Origin: Arsenophonus sp048493715
GTDB lineage: Bacteria; Pseudomonadota; Gammaproteobacteria; Enterobacterales; Enterobacteriaceae
Reading direction: 5' to 3'
Assembly: GCA_048493715.1 (NCBI GenBank)
Contig: JBGDCZ010000011.1
Span: 3,249-67,248 of the forward strand
DNA: 64,000 nucleotides
In this document: positions 36,704-47,807 of the stretch, piece after piece
How the letters are laid out: the number at the start of each line of letters is the position of its first letter
How positions within the stretch are numbered: position 1 is the first letter of the stretch
Position numbers and translations under genes: made by a program
Notes under the pieces: model-generated
Seen by the model: the letters and a program-made list of their open reading frames with translations, nothing else
Told to the model about the DNA's origin: nothing
Database searches by the model: none

Positions 36704-39127
36704 TTAATCAAATACTTGATTAAATTTAACTTCAACTAAATCGGTATGTTGTGGAGTACCCTTAGCAAAGGGAGAAGGATGTAATGAAGTTAAGGTATTA
36801 ATACAACCACCTACATCGATCCCTTGCTTATTAACATTACACCAAGCTCCCTGAGGAACAGCAATCACCCCCAGGTAAAACTCGATTGGTAACTTTAGTT
36901 TTGATATATACGCCCACGATCATTATAAATTTTAGCAATATCCCCCTGTTTCAGATCCCTCATCTTAGCATCAATTGGATTGATCCAAAATTGATGAGGA
37001 ATAGCTTCACGTAACATAGAAACACTATAATAGCTTGAATGGACATGACCTTTATTATAAAACCCGGTCATCTGTAAAGGATATTTCTTTTTGCTGTCCA
37101 CATTTTCAACGCCTTCTCGATTAGCGTAATATTCAGGTATAGAGGGAATACGATCACCGTCAGATAATTGCCACTCTTGCACGATTTTATTGAATTGTTC
37201 CGAATAAATTTCAATTTTTCCCGATGGCGTTTTTAGTGGATATTTATCTGGATCGAGACGAAAATCTTTAAGCGTAATTTGTTGATCACTATCTGCTAAT
37301 CGACGATCAATAATCCCCTGATCATTAGTTTGTGTAAAAGGTGGTAAATGCGGCATTAATTCACGGGTTTTATTATAACAGTGTTCAATCCACTGTTGAT
37401 AAGTACGACCTTCGGTAAATTCCGCCACAACCCCCAATTTTTCCGCAATTTCAGCTAACACATCATAACACGGCCGATTTTGCCATGAATAGTTTAATAG
37501 CCTGTTCAAACGCACCAAATAGTGATAGAAACCACTGGCATAAGAGTTATTAATTAAATCATCTGCTTCCACCAGTGTAACATCTGGCAGCAATAAATCC
37601 GCATATTTGGCTGAAGCCGTATTATGATTATCCCATACTAAGATAAACTCACATTCTGATTCATCAGTAAGAATTTGATGAGTTTTATTTAAATCAGCAT
37701 GCTGATTACCAATAACATTACTGGAATAGCACCACAAAAATTTGACGCCGATATCTAATTTATCTTTACCTCTGTGCCGGCATTTTTTGCTGTTAGCTCA
37801 GGCCCTCAAACAATCGTTTCACTCCACATAAATGTTGGTATTGTGGTTTTTACTGGATTAGGCAACGAAAAACTGGCAACCGGATAAGTAATGCTTCCTC
37901 TCCAAAGTCCAGTATTAACCTGGACGACCAATATGACCACTCATCAACGGTAGCATCATAATTGAACGACAGGCTTGTTCACATTCACCGTACGTTGCAA
38001 ACCCCACCCTTGTGAGATCTAAGCAGCTTTAGTGTTAGCAATTTCACGGGCTAATTGAATGATACACTGACTTGAAATACCCGTCAGGCTGCTTGCCTAT
38101 TCAGGTGTTTTAAATACCATCTGGCCCATTACCCAAAATATAATCTTTGTATGCAGCATTAGGCAATGCTGATGGAGGTAAGGTTCAGCCAACACAATAT
38201 TTTGCTAAAAAAGCTTCGTCTGTTAGTTGTTTCCTTGATCATGACATAACCAAATAACCAAGCGCCGCAACTAACACCGCGTCGGTGCCTGGATAAATCG
38301 GAATCCATTCAGCACCTAATGTCGTAACACTATCTGTACTACGGAGAATAATAATGACTTTGGCTTGACTCTTTTGTAGTGCATTTAAAGTTTCATAAAA
38401 TTGACCTCCGCCAGACGTACACGTTTCGGCTAAATTATGACCAAACATCACCACTAAATCAGAATTAGCAATTTCATTTAATAAACTTTCTTCAGCGCTG
38501 CCATAAACATAAGGGGTAATTTCTGTTAATTGGGCATAAGAATAAGTACCATAATCCTCCAGAAAACCACCAATAAGCGTTAATAAACGTTTGCAAGCTG
38601 TACGGCCGTGTAAATTTGCTCCCGTTGAGCCGGTACTATATTAATAATAGATAGCTTCATTACCATATTTCTCAATAGGTTCCTTTAATTTTTGCGCGAT
38701 ATGGTTGTTGCTTCATCCCAGCTAATTTTTTGAACTTACCTTCACCTCGCTTACCTACCCGTACCATGGGATATTTTAGTCGATCAAGATTATAGGTTTT
38801 CCAACACACTGATCTGCCACGCAAGCAAGGCCTAATTTGATGTTCGCCAAATTTGGCATCATCATAGAAGGTTTCATTTGAAATACGTTGAATGACATTA
38901 TCTTTCACATGTACTTTGAGTGGACAACGACTACCGCAATTAACTAAGCAAGCACTGTATTTGATTATTTCATCTAGCATAATACCTGTCGATTTAGCCT
39001 GAGCAGAAAAAGGAAGTGTGACGCTTCCAGCAATGGCTGCAACACTGGCAATTGTCGCTGAAGTCTGTAAAAACTGTCGTCGATTCATTTGCGTAAAGTG
39101 TGTTGCTTTCTTTTTAGTCATTGACAT
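36704..39127 (-). pseudogene. dmsA: Broken DMSO reductase molybdopterin subunit DmsA
   Basis: Tat-exported molybdo-bis-MGD oxidoreductase catalytic subunit. The N-terminus has the twin-arginine signal NRRQFLQTSATIASVAAIAG and a 4Fe-4S motif (CLVNCGSRCPLKVHVKDN; RPCLRGRS). Later pieces include LVVMFGHNLAETCTSGGGQF, LLPDVTLVEADDLINNSYAS, FWINPIDAKMRDLKQGDIAK and the C-terminal end VIAVPQGAWCNVNKQGIDVG with CINTLTSLHPSPFA. Many frameshifts and stops break 38670-37740; the longest open pieces are 280 aa (36895-37737) and about 150 aa. With dmsB, dmsC and dmsD it forms one decayed operon. Confidence 0.88.
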
Positions 39128-39197
39128 TAACCAATAGTAAAATAACAACAAATTATCGTTATTGTTTTATGTTAAAAAAATAATGACAAAATAGATT

Positions 39198-39211
39198 ATG
39201 ATTTAAATCAA
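39198..39211 (-). promoter_or_regulatory. FNR-like site upstream of dmsA
   Basis: TTGAT-TTAA-ATCAT on the minus strand matches 9 of 10 bases of the FNR consensus TTGAT-N4-ATCAA, about 70 nt before the dmsA start. E. coli dmsABC is activated by FNR without oxygen. The site survives although the genes are broken. Confidence 0.7.
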
Positions 39212-39427
39212 TTAAGGGTAATTATGAAATTTTCAGTGATATGCCATAAATTGCGAATAAAAACTTTAAAATTATTAAATTTTAATCGATTAACTAACCG
39301 CTAAAAGCGATTTTTTTCAATAACAAAGCACTATCTGATCCACTTTTAATTACTCAAACTACTTTCTTTAAAAAAGTCAGACTTAATAGATATATTTAAC
39401 GTAAAAAATTGATGAGACTAGCAGACT

Positions 39428-40503
39428 ATGTCCAGCAAAATATTAATAACCAGTTATAACAATAGTGGCTTTGGTGGTATGGAAACCGTTTGTCATGATT
39501 TTATTATGTTATTAAAAACACGACGGCCAGATATAACCGTAAGCTTTGTCTTTTTTAATGATAAACAAACCCAACTAATAATGATTGGTTAGATAACATA
39601 CACACGACTATATTTTAGTATTAGAAACGGCAAGCTACGTCGTATTCATTATGCTTTACAGCTGCGACAACTACTTATAGAGCAAAAAATTAACGCAATT
39701 ATCGCCTTGGATTCGATTGCCTGCTATAACTCAAATATCAGTAGAAAACTTTTTCTTAGCTAGAAAAATCCCACTAATTCCCTGGCCGCATTTTTCCATT
39801 AGCGGAAGCTATAAAAAAGAATATATTTTAAAAGCTGATTACTATTACGCAATCAGTTCAGGTATAACGAAACAATTAATTGCTCTTGGAGTCAATAAAA
39901 GTAATATTTTTACCTTATTTAATCTAATAAAAAACACGATGTTGTCATCCAGTGGCCTAAAGGTAAAACCACTTTTCTCTATTTGTCGAATATTCTTTGA
40001 TGGACAAAAACAACTTGCTTTTCTATTTATTAGTCTAGCAAATGTCACTGGTGATTGGCAGCTGAATATTGTCGGCAGTGGTGAAGAAAAAGAGATCTAT
40101 TAATTAATAGCAGCTAGCTAAGAAACTAAATATTGAAGAAAAAATTAGCTGGTATGGCTGGAAGCCAGATTCATGGTTTTATATACCTAATCATATCAAA
40201 ACAGTTTCGGCCCTCCTACCTAACTTCCAGCCTTGAAGGACTCGGTATGGTTCTTCTTGAAGCTATATCCTATGCATTTACGCGATAAGTTCAAATTACC
40301 TAACAGGGCCAGAAGACATCATTAAAAATGACATTAATGGAAAATTATTTCCCGTTAATGATATGCCTTGTTTTGTTGATATATTACAAGGTATTGTTAA
40401 TAATAAAACCTTATACATGCAGACTAGCATAAAAAATTCTATCTTAGACTTTTATGAAGCTAGTTACATTGACAGAGTTAATTTATCCCTAAAAAAATTC
40501 TAA
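39428..40503 (+). pseudogene. Broken LPS-core glycosyltransferase, WaaB-like (GT4)
   Basis: Resembles WaaB (LPS 1,6-galactosyltransferase). The start MSSKILITSYNNSGFGGMET carries the GT4 opening motif. LRRIHYALQLRQLLIEQKIN, PLIPWPHFSISGSYKKEYIL and ADYYYAISSGITKQLI follow, then the GT4 donor-binding region in other frames (WQLNIVGSGEEKE; ISWYGWKPDSW; SSLEGLGMVLLEAIS; SNYLTGPEDIIKNDINGKL). Frameshifts near 39590, 39715, 39945, 40100 and 40210 leave no usable frame. It sits in a small LPS-core cluster. Confidence 0.78.
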
Positions 40504-40517
40504 CGTGATATAATTTA

Positions 40518-40545
40518 GTGGATTAAATATTCTTATTTAATCCAC
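40518..40545. terminator. Strong hairpin between convergent glycosyltransferase genes
   Basis: GTGGATTAAATA and TATTTAATCCAC form a perfect 12-bp stem with a 4-nt loop, 14 nt past the end of the plus-strand pseudogene and about 50 nt from the end of the minus-strand gene. The flanks are AT-rich but without a long T run. It may act as a bidirectional terminator. Confidence 0.5.
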
Positions 40546-40593
40546 ATTATAAATAAAATTTGGTTGTAACATCATTAAAAGAATATAAAAATG

Positions 40594-41394
40594 CTATTTA
40601 TACCAAAAAATTAACGAACGAAAAAAACGCCTAACCTGTAGAAAAATAAAAGCCAAAGCAGACTCAATCTTACCTCTCTCTCTTCTTTTGTTCTTAATAC
40701 TATACTTTCTTCTATCAGCTTCCAAATTGCTATTTTCAACAGTTACAATCGGATGTTTTATAATTTCAGCTAAATAATATCCTCTAACCGCCTTTTTTTT
40801 ATACAATAATCCCCATGAATCAGCGACAAAGAATTTCTTTGAAAACTCAGAGATTATTTTTTCACAAGTGGTACGATGAATTAAGTAACAACAGGCGCGA
40901 AAAATTTTATCCGGACTGTAGGTTAATAACCGAAATGTAACATTAGCTATGGTTATTTTATTAAAAAAACTTAACGAAATTCGTTTTCTTGAACTAAGTC
41001 CTTCTTGACCACCCAGCAGATAAACATAATTTTTTTTTAGTAAATCACTTTTACCCTGTTCTAGCACTTTAATTAAAGGTGATAATTTTTTATCAATGAT
41101 AATATCATCCTCAAGAATCAACGCCCATTCAATATCGTTGGTTATAATATATTGATAAATAGATTGATGACTGAAACTACAAGCAACCTCATTCATACTG
41201 CTTGCTTCAACAAAAGATTGGGCAGAATATGGTGGCCTTAACCAAGGCATATCGTGTTGAGTTAATTTAGCCCCTTCAACGGCATCGACTATCGTAAAAG
41301 GTAAAGCTTGTGAAGACAATGCATGACTAATTTGTAATCTTCTATTTATATCCTTTTTCAATGAGACAATAAAAATAGGGCAAGACTTATTCAT
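40594..41394 (-). CDS. Glycosyltransferase family 25 (LPS/LOS biosynthesis)
   Basis: 266 aa from the Met at 41394 (MNKSCPIFIVSLKKDINRRL); an in-frame Met at 41406 is also possible. GT25 features are IVSLKKDINRR, NEVACSFSHQSIYQ, the DXD-like ALILEDDIII and a C-terminal HPIVTVENSNLEADRRK. These enzymes add a sugar (often beta-Gal) to LPS or LOS outer core. It is intact and lies beside the WaaB-like pseudogene and opposite the GT8 gene, so a role in the LPS core is likely; the exact donor and linkage cannot be read from sequence. Confidence 0.85.
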   Translation of the reverse strand: MNKSCPIFIVSLKKDINRRLQISHALSSQALPFTIVDAVEGAKLTQHDMPWLRPPYSAQSFVEASSMNEVACSFSHQSIYQYIITNDIEWALILEDDIIIDKKLSPLIKVLEQGKSDLLKKNYVYLLGGQEGLSSRKRISLSFFNKITIANVTFRLLTYSPDKIFRACCYLIHRTTCEKIISEFSKKFFVADSWGLLYKKKAVRGYYLAEIIKHPIVTVENSNLEADRRKYSIKNKRRERGKIESALAFIFLQVRRFFRSLIFWYK

Positions 41395-41406
41395 TTGTGC
41401 CACCAA

Positions 41407-42051
41407 AAAATTTACATTTAATAATAAATTAACATAAATTATAACTATTTAGATTTATTTTTACTACATTCTAAACTTTACACTAGAAAAGCGTTTTATT
41501 TTATACGCTATCCTTGAAAGCAAAATAGAATAAAATAATTATAAAAACATAATATTTTTTATTATATTAATATTAGATTTTAAAAATTACCTCTTTTATG
41601 ACGTAAATCTACTGCAATAAAATTTAATAGCTAAAATTATTAGCTAAAATTTAACTAATGTGTTGAAAAAATATCATAATTGCCTAAAAGTAATATATTA
41701 ACTATACATCATATTCACTAATTATTTGATATGACGCAAAAAAATTAACGCTCGTTTCAATGAGTTTGTGATTGTATTTAATCCAAAAATAATAATTGAT
41801 TCATTTAATATGAGAAAAAATTTCTGACCAAACAATCAACAAATAACTATTAGAAATAACATATAACTACGACAAAAATTATGTTTATTTTCAATATGAT
41901 ATAATTTTTTGTTCATTCTAAAAATATAATGATTATTAATAAATCTTTATAAAGTATAATAGTTTTAACAATGGTTTTTTCATTCCACTAACGCTAAAAT
42001 CAGATAACATTTAAGATAAAATTAATGCAAGCTTTGCCAAAAGGAAACTTA
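41407..42051. other. AT-rich intergenic region between divergent glycosyltransferases
   Basis: About 645 nt of very AT-rich DNA; it must contain the promoters of both flanking genes. No gene or RNA recognised. Confidence 0.5.
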
Positions 42052-43056
42052 ATGTATTTTAATAGTAAGGAGATCATACTGAAAAGTTATAAGTTTTCAT
42101 CTGCAGATGAAAAAAATTGCCATTTTCATATTGCCTACGGTGCAGATATGAATTTTTCCCTTGGTACAGCGATTTCCATATGTTCAATTTTACATTTTAA
42201 TAAAAATTATATCTTTCACTTTTATATCTTCACGGATACGATTTCTGAGTCCGAACTTAAAAAATATGATGAACTAACAAAATTATATAATACAAAAATA
42301 ACAATATTACTCATCGATACGCTACAGCTAAAAAAATTACCCACAAATAAGTTATGGTCTTATGCAATCTATTTTCGTTTCATCATTGCCAATTATTTTT
42401 ACCACAAAATAAATAAAGTTTTATATTTAGATTCAGACATTATTTGCGCTGGCGATATATCAGAATTATTCACTATCGATTTAAGCCAACATATTATTGC
42501 AGCTGTCGCTGATCGAAATGAATATTTATGGCAAAAACGCGCTGAAATGCTAGCAACGCCGGGAATAGCTAATGGCTATTTTAATTCAGGTGTTATGTTG
42601 ATCAATACAGACAAATGGCATGAAAATAAGGTAACAGAGAAAACAATAAATATATTACTTGACGAAAAATCAAAGGCAAAATTTATATTTTATGATCAGG
42701 ATGCATTGAATATATCACTGGTAAATCATGTCTTATTTCTAGACAAAAAGTTTAATACCCAATTTAGTATTAATTATGAATTAAAAAATAAACCATTATT
42801 CCCTATCATTGATAATGTAAAATTTATCCATTATATTGGTCCAACCAAACCATGGAATAATTGGTCTGAATACCCTAGTATTCAATTATTTATAACAATA
42901 AAAACAAAATCCCCTTGGAAAGCTACTCCTCTTATTGCAGCATCAACGCCTAATCAATATAGATATGCTGCTAAGCACATGTTTAATAAGAAGAAATATA
43001 TTAAATGGCTATTAAATTATCTCTATTATTTTATTACTAAAGTCTTATCTAAATAA
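42052..43056 (+). CDS. LPS core glycosyltransferase, family 8 (WaaI/WaaJ/WaaO type)
   Basis: 334 aa from the ATG at 42052, chosen because AAGGA precedes it; an earlier in-frame ATG at 42025 has no ribosome site. It aligns with enterobacterial WaaI/WaaO: HIAYGADMNFSLGTAISICS, WSYAIYFRFIIANYF, the DXD motif in VLYLDSDIIC, GYFNSGVMLINTDKW, FIHYIGPTKPWNNW and a C-terminal RYAAKHMF...LNYLYYF. It would add a hexose to the outer core of LPS at the inner membrane. Intact. Which hexose and acceptor cannot be told. Confidence 0.9.
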   Translation: MYFNSKEIILKSYKFSSADEKNCHFHIAYGADMNFSLGTAISICSILHFNKNYIFHFYIFTDTISESELKKYDELTKLYNTKITILLIDTLQLKKLPTNKLWSYAIYFRFIIANYFYHKINKVLYLDSDIICAGDISELFTIDLSQHIIAAVADRNEYLWQKRAEMLATPGIANGYFNSGVMLINTDKWHENKVTEKTINILLDEKSKAKFIFYDQDALNISLVNHVLFLDKKFNTQFSINYELKNKPLFPIIDNVKFIHYIGPTKPWNNWSEYPSIQLFITIKTKSPWKATPLIAASTPNQYRYAAKHMFNKKKYIKWLLNYLYYFITKVLSK

Positions 43057-43169
43057 CAAAATTGCGCCCGCTAAAAACCATAAAAATGGATAAATTCTGT
43101 TTGCAAATAACTAATGAATGATCCATTTTTAATAATTAAATTTTAAATTAGCTAAATATAGAAAATATA

Positions 43170-43194
43170 TTTACTTTACTTTACTTTACTTTAC
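43170..43194. repeat. Pentanucleotide microsatellite (TTTAC)5
   Basis: Five exact copies of TTTAC followed by TTTCAT, in the gap between the GT8 gene and the broken aldo/keto reductase. Not inside or close upstream of an intact gene. Confidence 0.95.
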
Positions 43195-43212
43195 TTTCAT
43201 TAATCTATAATA

Positions 43213-43971
43213 TTAAAATTTCCTTTTGGTCAATGTTAAATTAATAGCTTTAACAAAATTTTCAACCTGAGCAACAAGTAGTCGCATTGGCAATCGTGCA
43301 GTAATTCCATAAAAGCCATTAACCAAGCAAGAGCAATTTCTGCTAAGGTTGCCTGATGCTCATCAGCAACTACCTACAACGCATTGAGAATTTTTTCACC
43401 TCTTTAATTAAGATACTTATCGACATCACTTCCTCTTGGGCTGATATTTAAGTCACTTTGACGACGATACTTATCGATTAAAAATCCTGATGCCAAACTA
43501 TAGTAAGTGACACCCCCAATATTTTCTTGGTTACAAAGTGCCCTCAGATAAGCATTTAACGTCTCTTCATAAGGAGTATTTAGGTCTGGCCAGGCAAAAT
43601 AGAGATCAATATAATCTGTTTGTAAACGCCGTAAAGAATCATCAACCGCTTTGGTGATCCAGCGGACAGAAAGCCCGCCCTTTCCTGGAAAACCTAAATC
43701 TGCACCAACTTTGGTAAAAATAACTAATTTATCTCTAGCTATTGAATATTTAGTCAACCAGGTGCCAATAATAGTTTCAGATTCTCCACCCCTATTACCT
43801 GACACCAAACTTGAATAAACATCTGCGGCATCAATGGCAACTAAACCATTATCATACATAGCAATCTAATATTGTAAAACTCTCTTTTTCATTGGTCCAG
43901 CCAAATACGTTGCCGCCAAGCACAAGAAATGGAATAGCAAATCCTGTTGAGCCTAACCTTCGTAATTGCAT
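43213..43971 (-). pseudogene. Broken aldo/keto reductase
   Basis: The start MQLRRLGSTGFAIPFLVLGG at 43971 shifts frame near 43865. The main piece (43404-43859) has the NADPH-dependent AKR pattern: IDAADVYS (Asp and Tyr of the tetrad), KLVIFTKVGADLGFPGKGGL and LRRLQTDYIDLYFAWPD. After a TAA at 43404 the end continues as RGEKILNAL, ATLAEIALAWLMAF and, in another frame, VENFVKAINLTL. About 250 codons in all, shorter than many AKRs, which suggests an internal deletion as well. Confidence 0.78.
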
Positions 43972-44111
43972 TATTTCCTCACTTACTTATTAAATAAAGC
44001 TAATAGACTAGCTAGAAGATACTTAGTCTTACCATAAGGTTGGATTTGTTTAAACTTTAACGCACAGTTAATAGACAGATAAAACTCAGCTATTGTTATG
44101 TTAAGGATAAC

Positions 44112-45584
44112 TTACCAATAGCCTAACAGTTTCCACCATAAAACACCAATTACGATCCAAATAAAAAGATTGACCACACTTAATATAAAACCTATTTTCC
44201 ACCATTCCGCTAGCGTTGTATAACCAGAGCCATAGATAATCGGTGCCGTACCGGTGGCATAATGGGTTAATGACATCATTAATGAGGAAGAGAAAGCCAG
44301 GATCAAACCTAGCAACAAAGGGGGAGCACCCAAGGCTAAACCGGCAGTAAAAAATGCTGCGAACATGGCCATGATATGGGCGGTAGTACTGGCAAAAAAA
44401 TAATGAGAATATACATATATCAAAACCAATAGCAACATGCCACCAATCCAGTCGATCCCCATATGATCAATAGCGGCTCCAACGATCTGAGAGAACCAAT
44501 TAATCAGTCCAAGTTTACTAAGAAAAGATGCCATCATGACTAACGCAGCAAACCAAGTAATAGTGTCCCATGCGCCCTTGGTTTTCAAAATATCATCCCA
44601 ACCTAATACGCCTGTACAAAGTAAAACAGAAAGTCCAATAAATGCCGCAGCCACAGGATTAATAGTAAAAGCACTTCCGAAAATAAGCGTGGGCACGCCA
44701 GCCCACATAACCAACAGCATGCCAAATACAACTAAGGTAATTTTTTCTGCTCGGGAAATAGGCCCTAACTTATGCAATTTTTGCTTAGCAAAATTTGGCG
44801 CATCCGGTGTTATTTTAATTTCTGGTGGATAAATCCAATAAATAATTAATGGCATAACTAATAACGAAATAATGCCTGGTACCAAAGCGGCTATTGCCCA
44901 CATTCCCCAACTGATCTCAAATGACGGGGTTGTATTTTCCATGATCAAACTCACAATCAATGGATTAGGTGCGGTTGCCGTAATAAACATCGCTGAAGTA
45001 ATAGGATTAATATTAAAATTAACTAACGAAAGATAGCGACCAATTTTTTTTGAACTATCTAATTCTGGATCAGAGCCAAAACTATTAGAAATTGAGCGCA
45101 TAATAGGATGTATTATTCCACCACCACGAGCTGTATTGCTTGGTGTAACCGGGGCTAATATTGTCTCTGCAATCGCCAATGAATAAGCAATACCTAAAGT
45201 TTTTTTGCCAAATAAAGAAATAAAATAATAACCAATACGTGCTCCTAATCCTGTCCTATTTAAACTAACAGAAATCATTATTGAAATACCTATCAACCAA
45301 ATAAGTTGATTAGAAAAACCACTCAATGCATCATTAATTGCTTCTGTCGCATTATTGGGATTGGTTACTCCAGTAACAGCAATTAAAGTAATAGCTATAA
45401 TTGAAATTGCACCTATTGGTAAAGCTTTACCAATGATGGCCAATATAGTACCAATAAAAAGAGCAAATAATTGCCAGGCATTAACATTAACACCATCAGG
45501 AACAGGAATAATAAACCAAATTATGAGAGTAATTGTGATAGCAATTAAGGTTGGTAATGGCTTGGGTGGAGTCAATTTATCCAT
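44112..45584 (-). CDS. DASS-family (SLC13) anion transporter, CitT/TtdT-like
   Basis: 490 aa with about 12-14 hydrophobic segments. Family motifs are the first SNT-type signature ILAPVTPSNTARGGGIIHPI and the C-terminal THYATGTAPIIYGSGY. This group includes E. coli CitT and TtdT (citrate or tartrate/succinate antiporters) and YbhI-like permeases. A dicarboxylate or tricarboxylate substrate is likely; which one cannot be decided, and there are no citrate or tartrate genes nearby. Single gene, intact, between pseudogenes and gnd. Confidence 0.88.
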   Translation of the reverse strand: MDKLTPPKPLPTLIAITITLIIWFIIPVPDGVNVNAWQLFALFIGTILAIIGKALPIGAISIIAITLIAVTGVTNPNNATEAINDALSGFSNQLIWLIGISIMISVSLNRTGLGARIGYYFISLFGKKTLGIAYSLAIAETILAPVTPSNTARGGGIIHPIMRSISNSFGSDPELDSSKKIGRYLSLVNFNINPITSAMFITATAPNPLIVSLIMENTTPSFEISWGMWAIAALVPGIISLLVMPLIIYWIYPPEIKITPDAPNFAKQKLHKLGPISRAEKITLVVFGMLLVMWAGVPTLIFGSAFTINPVAAAFIGLSVLLCTGVLGWDDILKTKGAWDTITWFAALVMMASFLSKLGLINWFSQIVGAAIDHMGIDWIGGMLLLVLIYVYSHYFFASTTAHIMAMFAAFFTAGLALGAPPLLLGLILAFSSSLMMSLTHYATGTAPIIYGSGYTTLAEWWKIGFILSVVNLFIWIVIGVLWWKLLGYW

Positions 45585-46094
45585 ATTGTATTATCCAATT
45601 CGTGAAATATATTTACACAAGAAATAATTAACAACTTATAAATGAACAAAATCACACTAACAAATCATACAACTCCTTATTATATAAATATTTAGATTAG
45701 TTACTATGTTTATTTTTATCAAGCTTAATAATAAAAAAATATTAATATATGATTTTATTTAAAAATCCTACTTATTCTTTCAAATTTACACTTTTTTATT
45801 ATAATAATAAGTTATTTTTATATATTAAAACTGTGATATGTATTACAAAAATCACAATAAATTTTAATTACTAATTTATTTAAAAATATTTCTTTTTTTA
45901 TTTTTAGTGATAATTTATTTTATTATATAAAAATCTTATTTGTTCTATTAAAAAATAATGAATTTATTTAAAATAATAAAATCACTTTATAAAATATAAT
46001 ATATAGTTTTATTTATTTTGATTTATTATTAAATTAAAAAACAGATAAAACACTAGCAAGTAAATTTGCCAGCTGGCCAGCAGCCAAAGTCAAT
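45585..46094. other. AT-rich intergenic stretch
   Basis: About 510 nt, almost only A and T; contains the promoter side of the anion transporter gene. Nothing else recognised. Confidence 0.5.
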
Positions 46095-46128
46095 AAAAAT
46101 GGCCTTTACAAATAATGATAAAGACCAT
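46095..46128 (-). terminator. Terminator after gnd
   Basis: ATGGTCTTTA (46119-46128) pairs with TAAAGGCCAT (46099-46108), ten pairs including one G-U, followed by TTTTATTG on the minus strand, 25 nt past the gnd stop. Confidence 0.65.
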
Positions 46129-46152
46129 CCAATATATTTTATATAGCTCCAG

Positions 46153-47571
46153 CTATGCTTTACTCTCTAACCATTCAGTATGAAAGATGCCTTCTTTATC
46201 AATACGTTTATAGGTATGGGCGCCAAAATAGTCACGCTGTGCCTGGATTAAATTTGCCGATAAAACCGCAGAACGATAGCTATCATAATAAGAAATTGCG
46301 GCCGTTAATGTTGGTAATGGAATACCGTTTTGTACACCAAAACAGACAATATCCCGTAATGATTGCTGATATTTATCAATAATATTTTTAAAATAAGGCG
46401 CAAGCATAAGATTGGCTAAAGATGGATTTTGGCTATAAGCATCCGTAATTTTCTGCAAAAATTGTGCCCGAATGATACAACCAGCGCGGAAAATCTTGGC
46501 AATTTCACCATAATTTAGCTGCCATTGATATTCGTCTGATGCCGTTTTTAATTGCTGAAAGCCCTGAGCATAGGAAACAATTTTTCCTAAATAAAGGGCA
46601 CGGCGAACTTTTTCAATAAATTCATGCTTATCACCTTTGAATGACTTAACCGCTGGGCCGGTCAGCACTTTGGCTGCCGCCACCCGTTGTTCTTTTAAAA
46701 ATGAGAGATAACGAGCAAATACCGATTCAGTGATAAGGGTAACTGGAACCCCCAAGTCTAAAGCACTTTGACTGGTCCATTTGCCTGTTCCTTTATTTGC
46801 CGCTTCATCTAAAATAACATCAATTAAATAAATACCAGTTTTTTCTTCTTTCTTACGAAAAATATCCGCTGTAATCTCAATTAAATAACTACTTAATTCA
46901 CCTTTATTCCATTCAGTAAAAATATCGGCTAGTTCTTCATTATTTAAATTTAATGTGTTTTTTAGTATTGAATAAACTTCAGCAATAAGCTGCATATCAC
47001 CATACTCTATGCCATTATGCACCATTTTTACATAATGGCCTGCACCATCGGGCCCAATATAACTCACACATGGCTCACCTTCGGCCTTAGCGGCAATTTG
47101 TTGCAGAATAGGAGCAACTAACTCATAAGCCTGCTTTTGACCACCAGGCATGACAGAAGGCCCTTTCAATGCGCCTTCCTCACCACCAGAGACACCGGTG
47201 CCAATAAAGTTAAACCCTTGAGCTGAAAGCTCTTGATTACGGCGAATAGTATCCTGAAAATAAGTATTACCGCCATCGATTAGGATATCACCTTTATCTA
47301 GATATGGTGTTAATGAAGCGATAGTTTTATCAGTAGCCTGACCTGCTTTTACCATCAATAAAATACGACGTGGTTTTTCCAATGAATCAACAAATTCCTT
47401 AATCGTATAACAGGGGATTAATTTTTTTGCTGGATTTTCTGCGATCACCTCATCGGTTTTTTCTTTAGAACGATTAAAAATAGAAACAGAATAACCCCGA
47501 CTTTCAATATTGAGCGCCAAATTACACCCCATAACAGCCATACCGACTACACCAATTTGTTGTTTTGACAT
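46153..47571 (-). CDS. gnd: 6-phosphogluconate dehydrogenase (decarboxylating)
   Basis: Pentose phosphate enzyme: 6-phosphogluconate plus NADP to ribulose-5-phosphate, CO2 and NADPH. It has 472 aa from the ATG at 47571 (MSKQQIGVVGMAVMGCNLAL), which has GGGG upstream; 11 extra in-frame residues further upstream look non-native. Motifs: Rossmann GVVGMAVMG, catalytic region VSGGEEGALKGPSVMPGG, KMVHNGIEYGDMQL and the C-terminal FGAHTYKRIDKEG. Intact. Confidence 0.97.
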   Translation of the reverse strand: MSKQQIGVVGMAVMGCNLALNIESRGYSVSIFNRSKEKTDEVIAENPAKKLIPCYTIKEFVDSLEKPRRILLMVKAGQATDKTIASLTPYLDKGDILIDGGNTYFQDTIRRNQELSAQGFNFIGTGVSGGEEGALKGPSVMPGGQKQAYELVAPILQQIAAKAEGEPCVSYIGPDGAGHYVKMVHNGIEYGDMQLIAEVYSILKNTLNLNNEELADIFTEWNKGELSSYLIEITADIFRKKEEKTGIYLIDVILDEAANKGTGKWTSQSALDLGVPVTLITESVFARYLSFLKEQRVAAAKVLTGPAVKSFKGDKHEFIEKVRRALYLGKIVSYAQGFQQLKTASDEYQWQLNYGEIAKIFRAGCIIRAQFLQKITDAYSQNPSLANLMLAPYFKNIIDKYQQSLRDIVCFGVQNGIPLPTLTAAISYYDSYRSAVLSANLIQAQRDYFGAHTYKRIDKEGIFHTEWLESKA

Positions 47572-47807
47572 GTAAAAACCCCTGTCTAACAATTGATTAC
47601 CCACGATTTACAAACAAATATATTTTAACGTACTGATATATTAACTTACTCTATAAGTTTGGTGATAGTAATTTAATCCCATCAAGCTCAGGTTAACTGG
47701 GGTAAAAATAATTTAAAAAACGTTATTATATTGAAATTTTTGTTCAAAGTGCCCATTATTTTAATGGTCGGCATAAGCCGTCATACTTAGAAGGTAAAAA
47801 AAATTTT

